Of a DNA stretch of 10,910 nt, positions 7,320 through 10,910 are shown piece after piece (position 1 is the stretch's first letter; each line of letters opens with the position of its first letter). The notes beneath the pieces are model-generated. The model did no database searches. It saw only the letters and a list, made by a program, of their open reading frames with translations, and was not told the DNA's origin. Both the position numbers and the translations under genes were made by a program. The DNA lies in the NCBI GenBank assembly GCA_021203665.1, contig JAJQAT010000125.1, forward strand, positions 2,876-13,785. Direction: 5' to 3'. Source of the DNA: Bacillota bacterium. GTDB lineage: Bacteria > Bacillota > Clostridia > UBA1381.

Positions 7320-7334
7320 AGATGACGCGCATCT
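7320..7334 (+). promoter_or_regulatory. Small hairpin at the predicted 5' end of the SLH transcript
   Basis: AGATG (7320-7324) pairs with CATCT (7330-7334) around an ACGCG loop. It falls within about two bases of the transcription start predicted from the consensus promoter, a position where a 5'-terminal stem-loop often protects mRNA from degradation. The stem is short (5 bp). Confidence 0.35.
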
Positions 7335-7361
7335 ACAAAAATATCGAAAGGAACGATGAAA

Positions 7362-8441
7362 ATGAAAAAGAACATTATTTCAATTTTTACCGCGCTGTGT
7401 ATGGCTATGACGCTTACAACCGCCTGCGCAAAGGATTACAGCGGCTTTGACGATGTCGCGGAGGACGCCTCGTACGCCGAGGCTGTGCAATATTGCTATG
7501 AAAACGGTCTTATGTCCGGCACATCGGATACGGAGTTTTCACCCGATGAAAACACATCCCGCGCAATGCTTGTTACTATTCTGTACCGCAGCGAGGGCGA
7601 GCCGACGGTCAGCGGCGGCAGTGCGTTTGAGGATGTTGAGGCGGATTCGTGGTATGAAAGCGCCGTTATATGGGCGGCGGCGAACGGTATTGTAAGCGGC
7701 TATGACGACACGCATTTTGCGCCGACAGACCTGCTTACGCGGGAGCAAATATTGACGATTTTATGGCGGCTTGACGGAAGCGCCGCGTCCGACGAGGAGC
7801 TGCTTTTTAACGACGCCGGCAACATATCCGACTACGCGGCGGACGCTGTGGCGTGGGCGGCTGAAAATGAGATTATCGAAAATACCTCCTCTGCGCTTGA
7901 TCCTGCCGGATATATAACCCGCGCGGAAATGGCGCAGATATTGTACAACTACCTGTACGAGCCGGAGGAAGCGGAGCCGACCGCCGAGCCGGAGGATGAA
8001 TCCGACACGGATGCCGCGGAGAGCGGCGCGGGAACGGTAATCGTAACGATAAACGATACCGATTTCACGCTTGTCCTTGAGGACAACGACACCACCGCGA
8101 CGCTCCTTGCCGCGCTTGGTGATGAAAGTATGAATTTGCCTATTTATAATTTCGATGATTACGAGGACTGCGACCTGTATCAATATTATGAGATACCCTC
8201 GCGCTACCAAATTCCGACATCGCCGGTTACGGTGACAAGTGAAAAAGCGGGCGAGGTGTATATCGATGAGGACAATGTGGTTTATCTTTTCTTCCGCGAC
8301 GCGGAAATTGAGGGCGAATACACAAAGATAGGCGCGATGTCATCAACCGACGGATTGGCGGACGCTGTGGAGAACAATCCGGTTGTAGAGGGCTGGAGCA
8401 ACAAGATTATAACGTTAAAGCGCGGTTCGGATGATGATTGA
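7362..8441 (+). CDS. Exported SLH-repeat protein with C-terminal cyclophilin-like domain
   Basis: The ATG at 7362 is preferred to the one at 7356 because AAAGGA (7347-7352) is nine bases from the former and only three from the latter; the product is 359 residues. A signal peptide (MKKNIISIFTALCMAMTLTTACA) precedes cleavage after ACA; TTAC is a poor lipobox, so lipidation is doubtful. Three SLH repeats follow at about 25-80, 87-139 and 149-200, each with a DV..D..Y/WY..AV start and a TRAMLVTILYR-like end (SRAMLVTILYR, TREQILTILWR, TRAEMAQILYN). SLH trios bind pyruvylated secondary cell-wall polymer. An acidic Pro/Glu linker (about 200-224) leads to a domain (about 225-354: TVIVTINDTDFTLVLEDNDTT, then VYLFFRDAEI and YTKIGAMSSTDGLADAV) resembling the cyclophilin-like family PF18050; its role is unknown. 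The gene ends in three GAT codons and TGA, in frame with the hydrolase gene downstream. Confidence 0.9.
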   Translation: MKKNIISIFTALCMAMTLTTACAKDYSGFDDVAEDASYAEAVQYCYENGLMSGTSDTEFSPDENTSRAMLVTILYRSEGEPTVSGGSAFEDVEADSWYESAVIWAAANGIVSGYDDTHFAPTDLLTREQILTILWRLDGSAASDEELLFNDAGNISDYAADAVAWAAENEIIENTSSALDPAGYITRAEMAQILYNYLYEPEEAEPTAEPEDESDTDAAESGAGTVIVTINDTDFTLVLEDNDTTATLLAALGDESMNLPIYNFDDYEDCDLYQYYEIPSRYQIPTSPVTVTSEKAGEVYIDEDNVVYLFFRDAEIEGEYTKIGAMSSTDGLADAVENNPVVEGWSNKIITLKRGSDDD

Positions 8442-8446
8442 AGGGA

Positions 8447-8468
8447 AAGCGTTGATATGATAACGCTT
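8447..8468 (+). promoter_or_regulatory. Hairpin enclosing the hydrolase start codon
   Basis: AAGCGTT (8447-8453) and AACGCTT (8462-8468) are perfect inverted repeats. Their 8-base loop, GATATGAT, contains the ATG at 8457. The left arm begins six bases after the upstream TGA and overlaps the end of the AGGGAA ribosome binding site. Such a fold could couple initiation of the hydrolase to translation of the SLH gene, since ribosomes finishing the upstream gene would open it, or it could slow ribosomes at the TGA. Confidence 0.45.
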
Positions 8469-9413
8469 ACCGAAAACATACAAGAGCTTGAGGACGGCTT
8501 CTCGGCGGTTCGCTATGAGGGCGATGATTTATTTGACAAATTTCTGTCGGACGGCGGCGCGTCGTCCGACGCGGAGGTTGCCGCGTTTTTAAGGAATAAT
8601 ATTGCGGGCGTGTCCGACCTTACCCTTAATACCGCCGCATTCGGATGCAGTACCGTGTCGGCGCAAAATGCCGTGGGCGAGAGCCTGTTCGGACGCAATT
8701 TCGACTGGCAGGAATGCAATGCGCTCGTGGTTGTGTCAAAGCCCGCGAGCGGGTACGCGTCGATTTCGACGGTGAACACCGATTTTATCCGCACCGCCTA
8801 CAGCGGATTTAATTCCCTGCCCGACAAGGCAAAAGCGTTGGTTTCGCTCTACGCGCCGCTTGACGGCATGAACGAAAAGGGACTTTGCGCGGCGGTGCTG
8901 ATGATACAGGATTCGGACACGATAAATCAAAGCACAGGCAAAGACGGCTTAACCACCACAACCGCTTTGCGGCTGATTTTAAATAAGGCGGCAACCGTCA
9001 AAGAGGCGCTGGAGCTTTTGGAAGGCTATGATATGCACGCGTCGTTCGGGTATATGGTGCATTTCGCCATTGCCGACAGCGGCGGGAACAGCGTTATAGT
9101 TGAGTACATCGACAACGAAATGACGGTTACGCAAACGAATGTCGCGACCAATTTTTATATCGCCGAGGGCGAAAAGCAGGGCATAGGCTCCTCACAGTCG
9201 CACGAAAGATATGAAATTCTCGAAAACACATTGTCGCAAAATCCGACAATGAGCATGACCGATATGCGCGACGCTTTGGACAGCGTAAGCAAGGATAATT
9301 TCAACGAATACGAGTCCACGGAGTGGAGCATAGTTTACAACCAAAGCACGGGCGAGGCGGTGTATTACCACCGTGAAAACTACCAAAACGGGTATTTATT
9401 CGCAATAGAATAA
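8457..9413 (+). CDS. Ntn hydrolase of the choloylglycine hydrolase / linear amide C-N hydrolase class
   Basis: Members of this class hydrolyse linear amide bonds such as those in bile acid conjugates, penicillin V and N-acyl amino acids, using an N-terminal cysteine released by self-cleavage. In this 318-residue protein the likely nucleophile is Cys64 in AFGCST, giving a 63-residue propeptide cut between Gly63 and Cys64, as in acyl-CoA:isopenicillin N acyltransferases. FGRNFDW (78-84) holds the Arg and Asp that normally line the active site. Further family blocks are LYAPLDGMNEKGLCAAV (131-147), LTTTTALRLIL (165-175), VEYIDNEM (215-222), ATNFY (230-234) and SHERYEIL (248-255); the C-terminus has STEWSIVYNQSTGEAVYYHREN (287-308). 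The N-terminus has no signal peptide or membrane helix, whereas I recall related clostridial proteins often having one. It lies 15 bases behind the SLH gene and in the same frame. The substrate cannot be assigned; bile salts are only one possibility. Confidence 0.88.
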   Translation: MITLTENIQELEDGFSAVRYEGDDLFDKFLSDGGASSDAEVAAFLRNNIAGVSDLTLNTAAFGCSTVSAQNAVGESLFGRNFDWQECNALVVVSKPASGYASISTVNTDFIRTAYSGFNSLPDKAKALVSLYAPLDGMNEKGLCAAVLMIQDSDTINQSTGKDGLTTTTALRLILNKAATVKEALELLEGYDMHASFGYMVHFAIADSGGNSVIVEYIDNEMTVTQTNVATNFYIAEGEKQGIGSSQSHERYEILENTLSQNPTMSMTDMRDALDSVSKDNFNEYESTEWSIVYNQSTGEAVYYHRENYQNGYLFAIE

Positions 9414-9591
9414 GCAAAAGCCGAGAGGAAATTGAACAGAACCGGCAAAAAACGCACAATAGAAAAAAGAATCGGATTCTTTTTCACAACCGAGGGTTGA
9501 GTTTGTCTGTATCCCGCCGGAGGATTCCGAAACCGTCCGCAGCATATATTGCAGCGGAGCGCGGAAGCTGCTGTTGGAAGCTATTATAAAC
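9414..9591. repeat. Hairpin-rich intergenic element (possible dispersed repeat or structured RNA)
   Basis: No gene is supported here. The stretch holds four successive inverted repeats. AAAAAGAATC (9464-9473) is matched by GATTCTTTTT (9475-9484). CAACC (9487-9491) is matched by GGTTG (9495-9499). ATCC (9511-9514) is matched by GGAT (9522-9525). TCCGC..GCA (9536-9544) is matched by TGC..GCGGA (9550-9558) around one A/A mismatch. Read on the minus strand, part of it translates to a peptide-like string (SESSGGIQTNSTLGCEKES) that I have an unverified impression of having seen in other clostridial intergenic regions, which would suggest a dispersed repeat. The first inverted repeat may also act as a weak terminator for the hydrolase gene. 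Confidence 0.4.
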
Positions 9592-9634
9592 AAAAAACGA
9601 CGAGGTATGCCGAAATACATCCTCGTCGTTTTTT
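9592..9634. terminator. Bidirectional terminator between convergent genes
   Basis: AAAAAACGACGAGG (9592-9605) is exactly complementary to CCTCGTCGTTTTTT (9621-9634), forming a 14-bp stem with a 15-base apical region. The GC core is flanked by an A run on one side and a T run on the other, so it ends transcripts from either direction: the hydrolase unit on the plus strand and the DUF318 permease on the minus strand, whose stop is 27 bases away. Confidence 0.92.
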
Positions 9635-9660
9635 AATAAAGCAGAGTATAGTTATTTGTT

Positions 9661-10569
9661 TCAAATTATCAAATTCACCACAGCGCCCGCCGCAATCGCA
9701 AACACAATCACAAACGCGATATACATCGCAAAATGCTTTACTCCAAGCACAATTTTAAGCGCACCGAGGTTGGTTATCTTTGTTGACGGACCGGTTATCA
9801 TAAACGACGCCGCCGCGCCCATGCTCATACCGCTTGCGAGCCATTGCTGCAAAAGCGGGATTGTGCCGCCGCCGCAGACGTAGAGCGGAACGCCGATTGT
9901 CGCCGCCATCAAAAGTCCGAAGCCGCGGTTATTGAAAAGTCCCGCAAAGCTTTCAGCCGGAACATACCGCTGAAATGCCGCCGACAGGATAACGCCTATC
10001 AAAAACCAAGGTCCGGTTGCTTTTATGTTTCTGCCGATATTTTTCAAAAGCCTTATCATCATATTCGGGTCGGTGTCGCGGCTTTTTCCTTCATCGAATT
10101 TCGCGAAGTTGAAAAATTTCTTATCCTTATAAAATACTCGAACAAGCACACCCGCCGTTATGCCGCACAGGAAGCACGAAACAAAGCGTATTATAAGCGC
10201 TGTCGAACCGAGAGCGGCGCTGTATATTAAGAGCTGCGGATTTAGCAGCACACTGCACATCATAAACGCCGCAAGATAATCATCACGCAATCCCTTTTGC
10301 GAAAACGACGCGGCGATAGGTATCGTGCCGTACATACAAAGCGGCGAGGCGATACCCAAAAGCGCGGACGGGATAATGCCCGCTATGCCCAAATGCTTAT
10401 CCTGAATGACGGTAAGCATTTTATGTATTCTATCCTTTCCGAACACCGATATAACCGAGCCTATCACAATTCCCGCCGCCCAATAGGGCAATATTTGACG
10501 AAGCTGTATATCAAAGTAATACCATAAATATATCGCCTCGCGCCGGATTACGCTCAATATTTCACTCAT
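9661..10569 (-). CDS. DUF318 / ArsP-like permease (YraQ family)
   Basis: This is an integral membrane permease of 302 residues with about eight hydrophobic segments. The family has two similar halves, both visible here: GIASPLCMYGTIPIAASFSQKG (72-93) then CSVLLNPQL (105-113), and GVPLYVCGGGTIPLLQQWL (226-244) then ITGPSTKITNLGALKIVLG (258-276). Cys78 and Cys232 sit at equivalent places in the two GTIP motifs, and Cys105 follows in the first half. A charged cytoplasmic loop (about 147-172) separates the halves. Some members (ArsP) export methylated trivalent arsenicals; most are unassigned. No arsR, arsM or other arsenic gene is in the window, so the substrate stays open. The start at 10569 has an excellent AAGGAGGG ribosome binding site. 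A probable 52-residue protein gene lies upstream on the same strand. Confidence 0.9.
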   Translation of the reverse strand: MSEILSVIRREAIYLWYYFDIQLRQILPYWAAGIVIGSVISVFGKDRIHKMLTVIQDKHLGIAGIIPSALLGIASPLCMYGTIPIAASFSQKGLRDDYLAAFMMCSVLLNPQLLIYSAALGSTALIIRFVSCFLCGITAGVLVRVFYKDKKFFNFAKFDEGKSRDTDPNMMIRLLKNIGRNIKATGPWFLIGVILSAAFQRYVPAESFAGLFNNRGFGLLMAATIGVPLYVCGGGTIPLLQQWLASGMSMGAAASFMITGPSTKITNLGALKIVLGVKHFAMYIAFVIVFAIAAGAVVNLII

Positions 10570-10613
10570 ACGCCGCCCTCCTTTTATTGGTATGAATTGA
10601 TAAATTTGTATTT

Positions 10614-10651
10614 AATGTACAATGTATAATGTAAATTGTACATTATACATT
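10614..10651. repeat. Heptad-built palindrome upstream of the DUF318 permease gene
   Basis: Three tandem heptads of form AATGTAN (10614-10634) run into inverted copies (ATTGTAC, ATTATAC, then ATT; 10635-10651). Two competing perfect inverted repeats result. One is AATGTATAATGTA (10621-10633) with TACATTATACATT (10639-10651) around a 5-base loop. The other is AATGTACAAT (10614-10623) with ATTGTACATT (10635-10644) around 11 bases. The first covers the predicted -10 box of the minus-strand permease promoter. It could be an operator, an RNA hairpin in the leader, or a copy of an AT-rich intergenic repeat. Confidence 0.75.
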
Positions 10652-10670
10652 CGTGTGCTTACGCGCACAA
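10642..10670 (-). promoter_or_regulatory. Probable promoter of the DUF318 permease gene
   Basis: On the minus strand TTGTGC (10670-10665) and TATAAT (10647-10642) are separated by 17 bases. The predicted start near 10635 gives a leader of about 65 bases before the ATG at 10569. The -10 hexamer lies inside the 13-bp arm of the heptad palindrome, and the -35 box lies in a GTGTGC/GCGCAC imperfect hairpin, so a palindrome-binding regulator could control it. The -35 match is only moderate. Confidence 0.5.
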
Positions 10671-10690
10671 CCACAAATTTACACTGCCCA

Positions 10691-10849
10691 TTATCCCCGA
10701 TTTACCACGCGTGCCGTGCTGCGCTTCACGACGGCATTTGCAGCCGTAACCATTCCAATCCATACGGCGGTCACAACCTCTTTTTTTGTGCTTTTCTTTA
10801 CGATTGTCGTAACAATCGCCTCTGCTGTCGGTACTAAAAAACAAGCCAT
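10691..10849 (-). CDS. Probable 52-residue protein of unknown function
   Basis: The minus strand carries a GAGGAG ribosome binding site about ten bases before an ATG at 10849, opening a 52-codon frame that ends at a TAA (10693-10691). The product starts MACFLVPTAEAIVTTIVKK and continues as an alternating hydrophobic and basic sequence (VVTAVWIGMVTAANAVV, then RSTARVVNRG). The N-terminus resembles short membrane proteins I vaguely recall from clostridia, but the rest looks unlike them, so this may be a shortened or decayed relative. It lies about 120 bases upstream of the DUF318 permease gene on the same strand. An upstream extension of the frame lacks a ribosome binding site, so the ATG at 10849 is preferred. 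Confidence 0.45.
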   Translation of the reverse strand: MACFLVPTAEAIVTTIVKKSTKKEVVTAVWIGMVTAANAVVKRSTARVVNRG

Positions 10850-10910
10850 TTTATATATTCTCCTCGTATAATAAATGTAGTAGTTTTTAGAGTTCCTCTC
10901 CAAGAACTAT

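Noticed and set aside
8439..8468. Selenocysteine insertion at the TGA between the SLH and hydrolase genes
   Set aside because: The hairpin after the TGA is short and AT-bounded with a start codon in its loop. It lacks the apical G/U features of a bacterial SECIS, and no catalytic reason for Sec at that point is apparent.
9396..9620. Minus-strand 74-codon frame in the gap after the hydrolase
   Set aside because: It starts inside the bidirectional terminator, has no ribosome binding site, and overlaps the end of the hydrolase gene; treated as part of a hairpin-rich intergenic element.
10887..10910. AGTTC/GAACT inverted repeat at the window edge
   Set aside because: The arms are only 5 bp and the sequence is cut off by the window end; no function can be argued.

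Overview
The window looks like a chromosomal segment of a Gram-positive, low-to-mid-GC member of the Bacillota, most likely a gut-type Clostridia relative. The evidence is the strong AGGAGG-type ribosome binding sites, a lipobox-bearing solute-binding protein, SLH cell-wall-anchoring repeats, BspA-type leucine-rich repeats and sigma-A promoters. TAA, TAG and TGA all end genes here, so the code is standard. No transposase, integrase, phage gene, CRISPR array, rRNA or tRNA was seen.

Layout. (1) Positions 1-936 hold the 3' end of a BspA-like LRR surface protein, followed at 970-1461 by an AT-rich gene for a small membrane-anchored or secreted protein of unknown function. (2) 1524-2894 is mnmE, the tRNA-modification GTPase, without its usual partner mnmG nearby. 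(3) 3010-5265 is a complete polar amino acid ABC importer in the order permease, ATPase, lipoprotein binding protein, with a good promoter in front and a perfect hairpin terminator behind. (4) 5334-7243 holds an rsuA-type 16S rRNA pseudouridine synthase, translationally coupled by an ATGA overlap to a roughly 11-TM membrane protein. That protein begins like a MalF/UgpA sugar permease but has no recognisable EAA loop. (5) 7283-9413 is a two-gene unit behind an exact-consensus promoter (TTGACA-N17-TATAAT). Its first gene encodes an exported protein with three SLH repeats and a cyclophilin-like domain. Its second gene encodes an Ntn hydrolase of the choloylglycine hydrolase/linear amide C-N hydrolase class. 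(6) 9414-9660 is a hairpin-rich intergenic stretch ending in a bidirectional terminator. (7) On the minus strand, 9661-10849 holds a DUF318/ArsP-like permease preceded by a probable 52-residue protein. Between them lies an unusual heptad-based palindrome that overlaps the permease promoter.

The most interesting spot is the junction at 8439-8468. The SLH/cyclophilin gene and the hydrolase gene are in the same reading frame, separated by one TGA and five sense codons. The hydrolase has no signal peptide of its own, and its start codon sits in the loop of a perfect 7-bp hairpin. Either the hydrolase works in the cytoplasm, or occasional readthrough (or a recently split fusion gene) yields a wall-anchored hydrolase. 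All functional calls rest on motif recognition by eye; no database search was run.
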